Shown piece after piece: positions 6,854-16,095 of a DNA stretch of 32,111 nt (its first letter is position 1; every line of letters begins with the position of its first letter). Both the position numbers and the translations under genes were made by a program. Under the pieces are notes generated by a model. It had not been told where the DNA came from and did no database searches. It saw nothing but the letters and a program-made list of their open reading frames with translations. Source of the stretch: Bacteroidales bacterium. GTDB lineage: Bacteria; Bacteroidota; Bacteroidia; Bacteroidales; UBA932. The stretch lies in contig JAGAAD010000112.1 of assembly GCA_017615445.1 (NCBI GenBank), positions 1 through 32,111 of the forward strand. Reading direction: 5' to 3'.

Positions 6854-9800
6854 ATGTCCAAAGAGAAAAAATTCATTACCTGTGACGGTAACCAGGCCGC
6901 GAGCGGAATCGCATATCTGTTCAGCGAGCACGCGGCCATCTACCCTATCACGCCTTCATCGACGATGGCGGAAAATGTGGACGAATGGGCAGCCCATGGA
7001 AAACTGAATTTCTGGGGCGAGACCGTGAAGGTCACCGAAATGCAGAGTGAGGCCGGCGCCGCCGCGGCAGTGCACGGATCCCTGCAGGCCGGAGCCTTGA
7101 CCACCACCTTCACCGCATCACAGGGACTCCTCCTTATGATACCGAACATGTACAAGATCGCGGGCGAAATGCTTCCCGCAGTCTTCCATGTTTCAGCCCG
7201 CGCGCTCGCTTCGCACGCACTCTCAATCTTCGGCGACCATCAGGACGTCATGGCCTGCCGCCAGACCGGCTTCGCCATGCTCGCTTCCGGCTCCGTGCAG
7301 GAAGCCCAGGATATGGCCGCTGTGGCGCATCTCGCCGCCATCAAGGGCAGCATCCCGTTCCTGCATTTCTTCGACGGTTTCCGCACCTCGCATGAGATCC
7401 AGAAGATCGAGGCCCTCGACGAAGAGGAACTCAAGAAGCTCATAAGCGACAAAGCTCTCGCAAACTTCAGGGCCCGCGCCCTCAACCCTAACGCTCCAGT
7501 CACGAGGGGTACCGCCCAGAACGGAGACGTGTATTTCCAGGCTGTGGAATCCCGCAACCAGGCCTACGACGCCATCCCGGACATAGTCGCCCGCTACATG
7601 GGTGAGATCGGAGAGATCAGCGGCCGCCAGTACCGCCCGTTCGACTACTACGGTGCAAAGGATGCCGAGGATGTCATTATCGCCATGGGCTCGGTCACAG
7701 AGACCATCAGGGAGACCATCGACTATCTCGCTTCCCTGGGACGCACGAAACTCGGCGTCATCGCCGTGCACCTGTATCGTCCGTTCAGCTCGAAGTACTT
7801 CCTCAAGGCCCTTCCCAAGACCGTCAAGCGCATTGCGGTTCTGGACAGGACCAAGGAGCCCGGAGCCCTCGGAGAGCCTCTCTATCAGGACATCAAGACC
7901 GTCTTCCAGGGCGCGGAGAACGCACCTCTGATTGTGGGCGGACGCTATGGTCTTTCCAGCAAAGACACGACCCCCGCGCAGATTATCGCAGTCTACGATA
8001 ACCTCGCCCTCAAGGTCCCCAAGAATGACTTCACTATCGGCATAGTGGACGATGTCACCTTCAAGAGCCTCCCGCTCAAGGAAGAAGTCAGTATCGTCAA
8101 GCCCGGAACCACGGAATGCAAGTTCTTCGGACTCGGTTCAGACGGAACAGTCGGTGCGAACAAGAACACCATCAAGATTATCGGAACCCACACGGACCTG
8201 TATAGCCAGGCCTACTTCGACTACGACTCGAAGAAGTCCGGCGGCTACACCTGCTCTCACCTCCGTTTCGGCGAGCAGCCCATCCACGCCCCGTATCTTG
8301 TGAACACGCCCGACTTCGTGGCCTGCCACGTCCCTTCATATCTTGAGAAATACGATGTCCTCAAGGGCATCAAGGACGGCGGTTCCCTGCTCCTTAACTC
8401 CCTCTGGGACGAGAAGGAAACCCTCGAGAGGATCCCGGACTTCGTGAAGGGAACCATCGGCCGCAAGCACGTCAAACTCTATATAATCAACGCCACCAAG
8501 ATCGCGGCTGAGATAGGCCTCGGCGGAAGGACCAACACCATCCTCCAGAGCGCATTCTTCCGCATCACCGGCATCATCCCGGAGGCGGATGCAGTCAAGT
8601 ACATGAAAGACGCAGCCCTCAAGTCCTACGGCAAGAAGGGCGAAAACGTCGTCAACATGAACTACGCCGCAATCGACCGCGGCGGAGAATACAAGCAGGT
8701 CCAGATCCCTGCCGAGTGGGCGGAAATCACAGCCAAGTTCGTAAGCCACAACGCCGCGCGCCTCGCGACCCCGTTCGTGAAGGAGATTGCGGACGTGGTG
8801 AACGCCCAGGCCGGAGACTCGCTGCCCGTCAGTGCCTTCCTTCCCTACCAGAATGGAACCATGCCCGCCGGCACCGCCGCTTATGAGAAGCGCGGAGTGG
8901 CCGTTATGGTGCCCGTCTGGGATGCAGAGAAGTGTATCCAGTGCAACACCTGCGCATTCGTCTGCCCTCACGCAGCGATTCGCCCGTTCCTTCTGACCGA
9001 AGACGAAGCCAAGGCCGCTCCCGCCGGACTCAAGATCGCGGACGGCAAGGCCAACCTCAAGGAATGGAAGTATGCCCTCGCCACCTCGGTGGCGGACTGC
9101 ACCGGTTGCGGCAACTGCGTGGACGTCTGCCTCAGCAAGGACAAGGCCCTCACGATGGCCCCGTACGACGAGAACGTCGCCGAGCAGGCAAACTACGACT
9201 GGCTGAACAGCAAGGTCGGCTACAAGACCCCGCTCGATCCGAAGAGCAACATGAAGGCGGCCCAGTTCGCCCAGCCTCTCTTCGAGTTCAGCGGCGCCTG
9301 CGCAGGCTGCGGCGAGACCCCGTACATCAAGAACATCACCCAGCTCTTCGGCGACCGCATGATGATCTCGAACGCCATCGGCTGCTCGTCCATCTACGGT
9401 GCCTCCTTCCCGGCCTCGCCTTACTGCACGGACGCGAAGGGCCATGGCCCCGCATGGCAGAACTCCCTCTTCGAGGACTTCTGCGAGTTCGGCTACGGCA
9501 TCAGGCTCGGCTCCGAGCGTCTGCGCGACACCGTGGCCGCCCTCATGCAGAAGGGACTCGAGTGCCCGAAGTGCTCGCCTGAGATGAAGGAACTCTACCA
9601 GAAATGGCTGGACAACCGCGGAAACTATGACGTCACCCGCGAGGTGGCCGACAAGCACGTGCCTCTGATGGAGGCCTGCGGCTGCGAGACCAGCAAGAGC
9701 CTCCACGCCCTGAAGGACTACATCCCCGCCCGCAGCCAGTGGATAATCGGCGGCGACGGCGCATCCTATGATATCGGCTACGGCGGACTGGACCACGTCC

Positions 9801-10378
9801 TCGCCAGCGGCGAAAACGTGAACATCCTGGTCCTCGACACGGAGGTCTACTCGAACACCGGCGGCCAGAGCTCGAAGGCAACTCCTGCGGGCGCAATCGC
9901 CAAGTTCGCCGCCAGCGGCAAGAAGATACGCAAGAAAGACCTCGGAATGATGGCCATGAGCTACGGCTACGTCTATGTTGCACAGGTCGCAATGGGTGCA
10001 AGCCCCGTCCAGTTCATGAAGGTTATCAAGGAGGCCGAGGCCTACGACGGACCGTCGCTCATTATCGCCTACGCCCCTTGTATCAACCACGGCCTTAAGG
10101 CCGGCATGGGCCTGAGCCAGAAGGAAGAGAAGCTCGCAGTGGACTGCGGCTACTGGCATCTGTACCACTTCAACCCCGAGCTCGAGGAGCAGGGCCAGAA
10201 CCCCTTCATCCTGGACAGCAAGGAGCCGGACTGGAGCAAGTTCCAGGACTTCCTCAAGGGCGAGGTCCGCTTCGCTTCCCTGGCGAAGCTCTTCCCCGAG
10301 AGGGCTGAAGAACTTCTCCAGAAGACCGAGGAGTACGCGAAGATACGCTACAACTCTTACAAGAAGCTCTCGCTCTAG
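6854..10378 (+). CDS. nifJ: Pyruvate:ferredoxin (flavodoxin) oxidoreductase, single-chain
   Basis: The 1174-residue homodimer-type enzyme oxidises pyruvate with CoA to acetyl-CoA and CO2, passing electrons to ferredoxin. The N-terminal pyrimidine-binding domain begins with the usual DGNQAAS and YPITPSS motifs. A two-cluster ferredoxin domain follows (CIQCNTCAFVCP near residue 695 and CTGCGNCVDVC near 748). Then come CAGCGETPY near 815, ligating the proximal cluster, and the thiamine-diphosphate motif GDGASYDIGYGG near 965 with NTGGQ near 1000. Length matches the family (about 1170-1200). The ATG at 6854 is used; a TTG 45 bp upstream was rejected. The TAG overlaps the stop of the convergent lipoprotein gene by 3 bases (CTAG at 10375-10378). 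A likely electron acceptor is the small ferredoxin at 15861-16034. Confidence 0.97.
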   Translation: MSKEKKFITCDGNQAASGIAYLFSEHAAIYPITPSSTMAENVDEWAAHGKLNFWGETVKVTEMQSEAGAAAAVHGSLQAGALTTTFTASQGLLLMIPNMYKIAGEMLPAVFHVSARALASHALSIFGDHQDVMACRQTGFAMLASGSVQEAQDMAAVAHLAAIKGSIPFLHFFDGFRTSHEIQKIEALDEEELKKLISDKALANFRARALNPNAPVTRGTAQNGDVYFQAVESRNQAYDAIPDIVARYMGEIGEISGRQYRPFDYYGAKDAEDVIIAMGSVTETIRETIDYLASLGRTKLGVIAVHLYRPFSSKYFLKALPKTVKRIAVLDRTKEPGALGEPLYQDIKTVFQGAENAPLIVGGRYGLSSKDTTPAQIIAVYDNLALKVPKNDFTIGIVDDVTFKSLPLKEEVSIVKPGTTECKFFGLGSDGTVGANKNTIKIIGTHTDLYSQAYFDYDSKKSGGYTCSHLRFGEQPIHAPYLVNTPDFVACHVPSYLEKYDVLKGIKDGGSLLLNSLWDEKETLERIPDFVKGTIGRKHVKLYIINATKIAAEIGLGGRTNTILQSAFFRITGIIPEADAVKYMKDAALKSYGKKGENVVNMNYAAIDRGGEYKQVQIPAEWAEITAKFVSHNAARLATPFVKEIADVVNAQAGDSLPVSAFLPYQNGTMPAGTAAYEKRGVAVMVPVWDAEKCIQCNTCAFVCPHAAIRPFLLTEDEAKAAPAGLKIADGKANLKEWKYALATSVADCTGCGNCVDVCLSKDKALTMAPYDENVAEQANYDWLNSKVGYKTPLDPKSNMKAAQFAQPLFEFSGACAGCGETPYIKNITQLFGDRMMISNAIGCSSIYGASFPASPYCTDAKGHGPAWQNSLFEDFCEFGYGIRLGSERLRDTVAALMQKGLECPKCSPEMKELYQKWLDNRGNYDVTREVADKHVPLMEACGCETSKSLHALKDYIPARSQWIIGGDGASYDIGYGGLDHVLASGENVNILVLDTEVYSNTGGQSSKATPAGAIAKFAASGKKIRKKDLGMMAMSYGYVYVAQVAMGASPVQFMKVIKEAEAYDGPSLIIAYAPCINHGLKAGMGLSQKEEKLAVDCGYWHLYHFNPELEEQGQNPFILDSKEPDWSKFQDFLKGEVRFASLAKLFPERAEELLQKTEEYAKIRYNSYKKLSL

Positions 10379-12165
10379 TCTTCGAACAGAGCATATCTCC
10401 TGATTATCGCGGCAATCTCCGGATCGAGGTTGCCGCGATATTTGTATGACGGCTCCGCTGATACTGCTTTCAGCAGATGTTCCACGGCTTCCGTTTCGCG
10501 GCCGCGGCGGCTGAGAGAGAGCGCAAGCATGTAGTCCACCGCCGCCGAAGACGGGAGGCGCTCAAGGATCGCCGCCGCGGTCGCGTTGTAGTCCAGGGCG
10601 AGGTAGGCCACTGCAGTGTTGTAGTCCTGATAGGGCGTCAGTATCTCCAGCGCGCGTTCATAGTCCCTGTCCTGAAGCAGGCGCAGCGCATGCATATAGA
10701 GAGTGTCCACCACCTGTGTCACCAGAGTGTCCTGCTCGATCCCCTTGCGGTGCAGGTGGTAATCGAAACGGACGTGTCTGAGCGAAGGATAGTGTTTGCT
10801 TTTCAGGTAAGGGAAAAATTTCTGCTTCCGCAGCAGATCCTCGCGAAGGTCCGGATCCGGCTCGGCGCGCAGGCGCCTGTAGGCCTTGCGTTCCCAGTTT
10901 TTGAGCATCGGATCGGCCTCCACCAGCGAATCGAGCAACTCCCAGTTCTCGGCTATTCCGCGGGCGGTGCAGTCGAGCGAAAAGTACTCCTTCACCGCGT
11001 CCGCACGCTGCTGAGCGAGACGGGCATTGCCCGCGTAGGGCCCGTCCGGGCTGCATGAGGACGTAATTATCAGCGAGTCCACCTCCAGCTCACGGTCGCG
11101 CAGGAGCTCGGCCATCCGCGCACGCAGGCCGGCGACCATTTGCGCATTGTCCGCCAGCGTCGTGTCCACCTTGCTGCTCCCGCCGGCAAAGGCAAGGCGG
11201 CAGGAAATGTTCTGGCGGACAATGCGCGGAATGAGCACGGTGAGATAACGCGTGGACGTGTCCGCGAGGGTGCTGACCGAGCTGATGTAGAATGTGACCG
11301 GCTCGCTTCGGGGCAGCTCGCAGATGACGCGGTCCTCACGGTAGATCGCCCCGTCCACGGCCACCGTCACCTTCCGCAGCCCGGGCCTGGTCGGCATGCG
11401 GTGCGAGTACATGTAGATGAAGGGATGCGAGCCGCGGCAGACCGAATCCAGGCGGGCATACTCGGGCTCGATCGGCACCTTGATGAACTTGCGGCGGAGC
11501 TCATCCTTGCGGCCTGCCTTGCGGGCGTTCAGCCATTTGAGCCCACGGCGGGAATAGTGATCCTCCACCTCTTCCCTGCTCACGCTGCTCGTCCGCTGCA
11601 TGAACTTGCCCGCCTGGTCGCGGTCCACGAACAGTGTGCTGTCGCGCGAGAGGCCTTTCAGGAAACGGCCATAGCGGTCGTAGCCGCGGATTTGCGCGCG
11701 ACGGAAGTCCTCGCCCGTGATCAGCACCGGCTCCAGGCGGAGAGTGTCTCCCATCACCACCATCAGCGGGTCGAAACGCAGCTGCCACGCCGGATCCTGC
11801 AGCGAGTCGCTCACCACTATCATAAAGTCCATATCCACCACCCCGAGCCGCTCCGCCACATTGCGGAAACGCGCCACCAGGATGGCGGCGTTCAGCTGCT
11901 CCGTGGCCACCATCTCGCCGGTCTGCTCGTCTCGGACGGCGTTCATTATGTGCATCTGACGCCCGTCCTCGTCGCTGACGGTCAGGTCCTCCACCTTCGT
12001 CTGGCGGATCTGGGCCACCTTTTCTTCGCTAAGAGCCGGCAGCGCCAGCGAGGCCGTCTGCGAACGGCTGCGGATTTCATCAATTTTCCTGGGGGAAGCG
12101 CACGAGCCTGCCAGCATCGTGCAGACGGCCGCGAGGGCCGCCAGAGTCGTTTTTGAAGTTTTCAT
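10375..12165 (-). CDS. Large lipoprotein with OmpA-like motif and TPR-like C-terminus
   Basis: The 596-residue protein has an N-terminal signal with lipobox LAGSC and lipidated Cys near residue 22. Residues about 40-300 form a mixed domain I do not recognise. In the middle, LIITSSCSPDGPYAGN followed by LAQQRADAVKEYF resembles the core of OmpA-like peptidoglycan-binding domains. The last 100 residues (LLQDRDYERALEILTPYQD, then LAL- and LERL-rich helices) look like TPR repeats. It is probably a periplasm-facing envelope lipoprotein anchored to peptidoglycan; function is unknown. It begins 18 bp after the stand-alone HTH gene, suggesting one transcription unit. Its TAG stop overlaps the end of nifJ. 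Confidence 0.75.
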   Translation of the reverse strand: MKTSKTTLAALAAVCTMLAGSCASPRKIDEIRSRSQTASLALPALSEEKVAQIRQTKVEDLTVSDEDGRQMHIMNAVRDEQTGEMVATEQLNAAILVARFRNVAERLGVVDMDFMIVVSDSLQDPAWQLRFDPLMVVMGDTLRLEPVLITGEDFRRAQIRGYDRYGRFLKGLSRDSTLFVDRDQAGKFMQRTSSVSREEVEDHYSRRGLKWLNARKAGRKDELRRKFIKVPIEPEYARLDSVCRGSHPFIYMYSHRMPTRPGLRKVTVAVDGAIYREDRVICELPRSEPVTFYISSVSTLADTSTRYLTVLIPRIVRQNISCRLAFAGGSSKVDTTLADNAQMVAGLRARMAELLRDRELEVDSLIITSSCSPDGPYAGNARLAQQRADAVKEYFSLDCTARGIAENWELLDSLVEADPMLKNWERKAYRRLRAEPDPDLREDLLRKQKFFPYLKSKHYPSLRHVRFDYHLHRKGIEQDTLVTQVVDTLYMHALRLLQDRDYERALEILTPYQDYNTAVAYLALDYNATAAAILERLPSSAAVDYMLALSLSRRGRETEAVEHLLKAVSAEPSYKYRGNLDPEIAAIIRRYALFED

Positions 12166-12183
12166 AGTTGTTCATATTATTGA

Positions 12184-12546
12184 TCAGTCTTCTTTAAGTT
12201 TAAGATGCAAGTCTCCTCCGGTGCTCCAAATCTGAACAGTCTGAGACCCGTTGAGTCTGACTTCCAGGGGCTCTTCGGCCTGCTTTGAAGGGTCCAGGGA
12301 GTCGTTCGCCGCTCCATACCAGTGGAGGATTTCAGCGGCGTATTTTTTAAGGTTTTCGCCTGCGGGAGTGATTGAAAGAGAGCTCTTGTTCCGCTCGAAA
12401 AGCGCGGACCCCACCTGACGCTCGAGCTCGGCCACATTCTGGCTCACGGCGGGCTGGGAAACCCCCAACTCGCGCGCCGCCGCAGAAAAGCTTCCAAGCT
12501 CAGCCACGGTCACGAAAACCCTCAATCTGAAATCTTCTTCCAGCAT
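12184..12546 (-). CDS. LysR-type HTH-only transcriptional regulator
   Basis: The 120-residue protein contains a clear LysR-type winged helix (about residues 5-64: FVTVAELGSFSAAARELGVSQ, then VSQNVAELERQVGSALFERN). The 200-residue substrate-binding domain of the family is missing. After the HTH only about 50 residues remain, ending in a Lys/Asp/Glu-rich tail. No decayed remainder is visible downstream; the next gene starts within 18 bp. This may be a naturally short regulator or an old truncation. The ATG at 12546 lies 6 nt after TATATTTG (12560-12553), suggesting a leaderless message. It is divergent from the repeat-rich outer-membrane protein, a likely target. Confidence 0.8.
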   Translation of the reverse strand: MLEEDFRLRVFVTVAELGSFSAAARELGVSQPAVSQNVAELERQVGSALFERNKSSLSITPAGENLKKYAAEILHWYGAANDSLDPSKQAEEPLEVRLNGSQTVQIWSTGGDLHLKLKED

Positions 12547-12552
12547 ACCGAA

Positions 12553-12580
12553 CAAATATAAGAATGTTTTTTTATATTTG
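12553..12580. promoter_or_regulatory. Divergent -7 elements, HTH regulator / repeat-rich OMP
   Basis: Identical TATATTTG elements face outward: minus strand 12560-12553 for the LysR-type regulator and plus strand 12573-12580 for the outer-membrane protein. They are separated by only 12 bp of T-rich DNA. No good -33 TTG is seen for either, so activation by a regulator is possible. Confidence 0.6.
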
Positions 12581-12605
12581 TAGCCTGAACCAATATATCT
12601 AAGAC

Positions 12606-14846
12606 GTGAAAAAGACTATTCTAATCGCCGCCTTAAGCTGCCTGTTCGCAGGTTTCGCTTATGCCGAAGACTCGTCTGAAGTCGTGATGGCAGAAAAGAC
12701 CTATATCTCCATAGGTGCAGGCGTGCAGTTCACAAACCCTCAGTTCAGTCTGATCGATGCTGGCGGACAGCTGGAATTCGGCTGGTGGTTTACTCCCTAC
12801 ACGGCAGTAGGCCTTAATGCCAGAGCAGCCCTCGTCAGGACTTCCAATCCGGACGGAGACGTCATTTTCCTCGGCAAGAATGCAGATGCATCAGCCCGCC
12901 TTATGGGCTTCCTGGATCTGACCAACCTGTATCTTGGAGCCGAAGAAGGAACCCGCAATCCGTTCCACATCATGGGCTATGCAGGACTGGGTATGATAAT
13001 CAACTCAAGATCCATCAATCCCCACTACTGGATGCCTTCAGTCGGTCTGGATTTTGTCGGCAGAGTGGATAACAGGACCAGGATTTTCGTCCGTGCAGGA
13101 CTGAATCTCTATCATCCTCTTTCCGGCCTGACCATCTATCCGGAAGCAAGCTTGGGTCTGCGTTTCGGTCTCGGAAAGGGCAAGACCTATCCGAAAGACC
13201 CGAACCAGGGATATAAAGACGACATCGCCGAGCTCGAGAAGGCCCTCGTGGCGGCCAAGAACGATGTCAGGGTTCAGAAAGACACCGTCGTAGTCACCGA
13301 GACGAAGGAAGTCGAGGTCGAGAAACTCGTCCGCGACACCGTCACCCTCAAGGTCAATCAGGTGGACACCCTCACGATCTACGACGTGGTCGAGGTCGGA
13401 GGCGGTCTTGTCGCGAAGACAGACACAGTCTTTGTGGGAGACACCGTCTTTGTGAAAGCAGACACAGTGTACATCAAGTCCCTCCCCGAGGTCCTTGTCA
13501 AGACAGTCTATGTGGACAGCATAAGCGCCGGAGCGGTGGATTCCGCCTACTTCCAGCCTGTGGTAAAGGTAGACACAATCTATGTGGTCTCCGAGCCCCA
13601 GATTCTCGTCCAGACTCAGACAGACACCGTTTTCGTGCAGTCCGAGCCCGAGGTTCAGGTCCAGGTTCAGAAAGACACCGTCTTCGTCCCTTCGGAGCCG
13701 GAGATCATGGTCAGGACAGTGTATGTGAACAAAGAGCCCATCGTGGTGAAAGACACAGTCTTTGTGGCCACGGATCCCGAGGTGCAGATTCAGACTGTTT
13801 ACCGCGACAAGGAGCCCGTCATTCTGGTGGACACCGTCTATGTGCAGTCCGAGCCCGAAATCGAAGTCCGCACTGTCTATCGCGACCGCGAGGTGGTCAA
13901 GGTTCAGAAAGACACGGTCCTGATTCAGTCAGAGCCCGAGGTTCAGATTCAGGTTCTGAAAGACACAGTCTTCGTCCAGTCCGAGCCCGAGGTTCAGATT
14001 CAGGTGCAGGTGCAGAAAGACACTGTCTTCGTGCCTTCCGAGCCTGAAATCAGGGTTAAGACCGTCTATGTGAACAAAGAACCCGTCATCGTGAAGGACA
14101 CCGTCTTCGTAGCCTCTGATCCTGAGGTTCAGATCCAGACTGTTTACCGCGATAAGGAGCCCGTCATCGTGAAGGACACCGTCTATGTTCAGTCCGAGCC
14201 TGAAATCGAGATCCGCTACCGCGACCGCGAAGTGGTGAAGGTTCAGAAAGACACAATCTACATCGCCGGAGAGACCCAGGTGGACACAGTCGTTATCGAA
14301 AAACCCGTAGAGGTCAAGATCGACACGGTCTTTGTCCCTGCCGCCCCTGAAATTCAGATTCAGGTCCAGAAAGACACAGTCGTTGTGGAGAAAGATCCCG
14401 TTGTCCAGGTAGACACGGTGGTCGTGGAGAAAGACCCCGTTGTCCTGGTGGACACCGTCCTGGTTCCCGTTCCGGTTCCCGTCGAGCCTGAGAGCAGCCT
14501 CATCTATGTAGTGTTCCCCGAGAATGCGGCATGGGTGAACTACGGCGCCCGCAAACAGCTTGACAGGATAGCCCAGGAAATCAAGGATTACGACGGCGAC
14601 AGCAGATATGTGATGATCGCCCCCGTTTCGCCCGACTCAGAAGACACAGTCAAGGCTTATAACCTCGGCGTGAGGCGCGTGTCTCAGGTCAGACTGCATC
14701 TCATCAGGGAGAACGGAGTGGATAGCCGCAAACTGCGCGAGTCCGTTATAATCTCCCCTGCCGGAATCGCAGCTGAAGACGGCAACGCATTCGTGATCGT
14801 GGCCCGCGAGGACGATCCTCGTCTCGCAGAGATACTCGAACAGTAA
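12606..14846 (+). CDS. Outer-membrane beta-barrel protein with long DTV-repeat stalk and OmpA-like end
   Basis: The 746-residue protein starts at GTG 12606, with a signal peptide ending in FAYAE. Residues about 30-195 look like an eight-stranded beta barrel (alternating aromatic strands, SIGAGVQF, ASLGLRFGLGKG). After a short charged helix comes an extended region, about 218-625, with roughly twenty repeats of the form DTVFVxSEPEVQIQV, rich in Val, Asp, Pro and Glu and lacking Cys. The C-terminal 110 residues (VVFPENAAWVNYGARKQLD onward, with GVRRVSQVRLHLI) resemble a diverged OmpA-like peptidoglycan-binding domain. The layout suggests an outer-membrane anchor tied to peptidoglycan through an unusually long linker. 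It is followed after 12 bp by an acyltransferase gene. Confidence 0.75.
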   Translation: MKKTILIAALSCLFAGFAYAEDSSEVVMAEKTYISIGAGVQFTNPQFSLIDAGGQLEFGWWFTPYTAVGLNARAALVRTSNPDGDVIFLGKNADASARLMGFLDLTNLYLGAEEGTRNPFHIMGYAGLGMIINSRSINPHYWMPSVGLDFVGRVDNRTRIFVRAGLNLYHPLSGLTIYPEASLGLRFGLGKGKTYPKDPNQGYKDDIAELEKALVAAKNDVRVQKDTVVVTETKEVEVEKLVRDTVTLKVNQVDTLTIYDVVEVGGGLVAKTDTVFVGDTVFVKADTVYIKSLPEVLVKTVYVDSISAGAVDSAYFQPVVKVDTIYVVSEPQILVQTQTDTVFVQSEPEVQVQVQKDTVFVPSEPEIMVRTVYVNKEPIVVKDTVFVATDPEVQIQTVYRDKEPVILVDTVYVQSEPEIEVRTVYRDREVVKVQKDTVLIQSEPEVQIQVLKDTVFVQSEPEVQIQVQVQKDTVFVPSEPEIRVKTVYVNKEPVIVKDTVFVASDPEVQIQTVYRDKEPVIVKDTVYVQSEPEIEIRYRDREVVKVQKDTIYIAGETQVDTVVIEKPVEVKIDTVFVPAAPEIQIQVQKDTVVVEKDPVVQVDTVVVEKDPVVLVDTVLVPVPVPVEPESSLIYVVFPENAAWVNYGARKQLDRIAQEIKDYDGDSRYVMIAPVSPDSEDTVKAYNLGVRRVSQVRLHLIRENGVDSRKLRESVIISPAGIAAEDGNAFVIVAREDDPRLAEILEQ
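13671..14260 (+). repeat. Two-copy 345-bp repeat inside the outer-membrane protein gene
   Basis: The segment beginning with the Lys-Asp-Thr-Val codons at 13671 recurs at 14016, a period of 345 bp (115 residues). Both copies carry the same ordered set of sub-repeats (PSEPEI, VNKEP, TVYRDKEP, QSEPEIE, YRDREVVKVQKDT). In-frame duplication has thus lengthened an older 15-20-residue repeat. Confidence 0.8.
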
Positions 14847-14858
14847 TAAAACCATCCG

Positions 14859-15809
14859 ATGGCTAAGATCCAATCGGAAGACATACTCTACAACATCCTT
14901 CGGTGGCCGGTAGACGCCTGCACCCGGAGGATGTTCCGTAAGATACGGACCTATGGGAAAGAAAACATCCCCAAGGACGGAGTATTCTTCATCACACCAA
15001 ACCACTGCAACACCCTTCTGGACGCGCTGGTAATACTCCAGCTGCGCCACAAGCCCACAGCCTATGGCGCCAGAGCCGACATTTTCCGCAAACCCTCCAC
15101 AGCCCGCGTCCTGCGCTGGCTCAGGATGGTGCCCATGGCCCGCTTCCGCGACGGACTCGCCGAAGTCAAGAACAACTTCGCCGTGTTCGAGGAAGCGGCC
15201 GAGTGTGCGGTGGACGGAGTGCCGTTCTGCGTTTTCCCCGAGGGGGCCCATTTCCCCGGTTACGAGGTTCAAAGGGTGAAAAGCGGAGTATTCCGCATGG
15301 CCGAGGATGCAGTCGGCAAGACAGACAAACCTGTCTACATCCTGCCTGTCGGCTTGAGTTACTCTGATTTCTACAGGCCGAAGCCGGACATCTATATAAG
15401 AATAGGTAAACCCATCCCGGCGCAGGAGATACTGGCGCTGGATCCCAAGGAGCGCAGCGAAAAGCTCCACGACGCCATCCAGGAACTGGTCGTCAAGCCG
15501 GATCGCGATCCGTATTCGCCGACTATGGCCGTCATAATCTGGATGCTCAGCGTCATTTTCTCGCCCGTCATCCTGGCGGCAATTCTGCTTTCCTGCCCGA
15601 TTTGGATCACATCCGAGCTGCTTGTCCTTCGCCTGAAAGACAAAGCCTGGGCAAACACCACCAGATTCGGCTGCAGACTGGCAGGAACAATTATCCTGAC
15701 CATCCTCTATGCAGTGCTTGGCTTCATCTTCCTCCCCTGGTGGGCGGCGATAGTCCTGGTGCTGTTCTTCTGGCTCGCTCCGAATTTCTTCTATCAGATA
15801 GTCAGATAA
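14859..15809 (+). CDS. PlsC-like lysophospholipid acyltransferase with membrane C-terminus
   Basis: The 316-residue protein carries the acyltransferase motif NHCNTLLD near residue 47 (His-X5-Asp, one residue longer than the classical His-X4-Asp, as I recall for several Bacteroidetes members) and the FPEGAHF block near residue 126 that binds glycerol phosphate. Two strongly hydrophobic segments lie at about 220-247 and 267-312, an extension absent from minimal PlsC. It probably acylates lysophosphatidate or a related lipid at the inner membrane. It lies 12 bp after the repeat-rich outer-membrane protein gene and is closed by a bidirectional terminator. Confidence 0.85.
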   Translation: MAKIQSEDILYNILRWPVDACTRRMFRKIRTYGKENIPKDGVFFITPNHCNTLLDALVILQLRHKPTAYGARADIFRKPSTARVLRWLRMVPMARFRDGLAEVKNNFAVFEEAAECAVDGVPFCVFPEGAHFPGYEVQRVKSGVFRMAEDAVGKTDKPVYILPVGLSYSDFYRPKPDIYIRIGKPIPAQEILALDPKERSEKLHDAIQELVVKPDRDPYSPTMAVIIWMLSVIFSPVILAAILLSCPIWITSELLVLRLKDKAWANTTRFGCRLAGTIILTILYAVLGFIFLPWWAAIVLVLFFWLAPNFFYQIVR

Positions 15810-15810
15810 C

Positions 15811-15840
15811 AAAAAAAGGCCGGTGTTCCGGTCTTTTTTT
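15811..15840. terminator. Bidirectional intrinsic terminator
   Basis: A7-GGCCGG and its near-complement CCGGTC-T7 pair over a short loop. The stem is flanked by an A-run on one side and a T-run on the other, so it works in both directions. It sits between the convergent acyltransferase and ferredoxin genes. Confidence 0.9.
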
Positions 15841-15860
15841 GTTGCCTGTTTCGCGCTGGA

Positions 15861-16034
15861 TTACTCACCGGGAGTGATTGCTCCGGTAGGGCAAGCGTCC
15901 GCGCAGGTACCGCAGTCGATGCAGATAGCGGGGTCGATGCTGTAGACATCGCCTTCCTTGATGGCGCCGGTAGGGCACTCACCCTGGCAGGTTCCGCATG
16001 CGACGCAGGTGTCGGCAGAGATTTTGTAAGCCAT
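15861..16034 (-). CDS. Small 2[4Fe-4S] ferredoxin
   Basis: The 57-residue protein is a clostridial-type ferredoxin with two complete cluster motifs, CVACGTCQGECP (residues 10-21) and CICDxGTC-type CIDCGTCADACP (residues 38-49), in the usual pseudo-twofold arrangement. It is a soluble low-potential electron carrier and a plausible acceptor for the pyruvate:ferredoxin oxidoreductase at 6854-10378. The ATG at 16034 follows a promoter with TACATTTG at 16072-16065 and a -33 TTG at 16095-16093 (20-bp spacer). Transcription ends at the shared terminator at 15811-15840. Confidence 0.96.
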   Translation of the reverse strand: MAYKISADTCVACGTCQGECPTGAIKEGDVYSIDPAICIDCGTCADACPTGAITPGE

Positions 16035-16064
16035 AATGTTTGTTGTTTAAGAATTTCGCTGGTG

Positions 16065-16095
16065 CAAATGTAACAATTTGTGGTTAACTTTGCAA
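16065..16095. promoter_or_regulatory. Overlapping divergent promoters, ferredoxin / DUF1573 gene
   Basis: Minus strand: -7 TACATTTG (16072-16065) and -33 TTG (16095-16093) with a 20-bp spacer. Plus strand: -7 TAACTTTG (16085-16092), 5 nt before the DUF1573 ATG. The plus -7 element lies inside the span of the minus promoter, so polymerase binding to one should exclude the other. Confidence 0.7.

Noticed and set aside
8336..10168. 610-codon minus-strand frame opposite nifJ
   Set aside because: It is the shadow of a strongly conserved enzyme with high GC3, shows no recognisable domain and has no promoter or start context.
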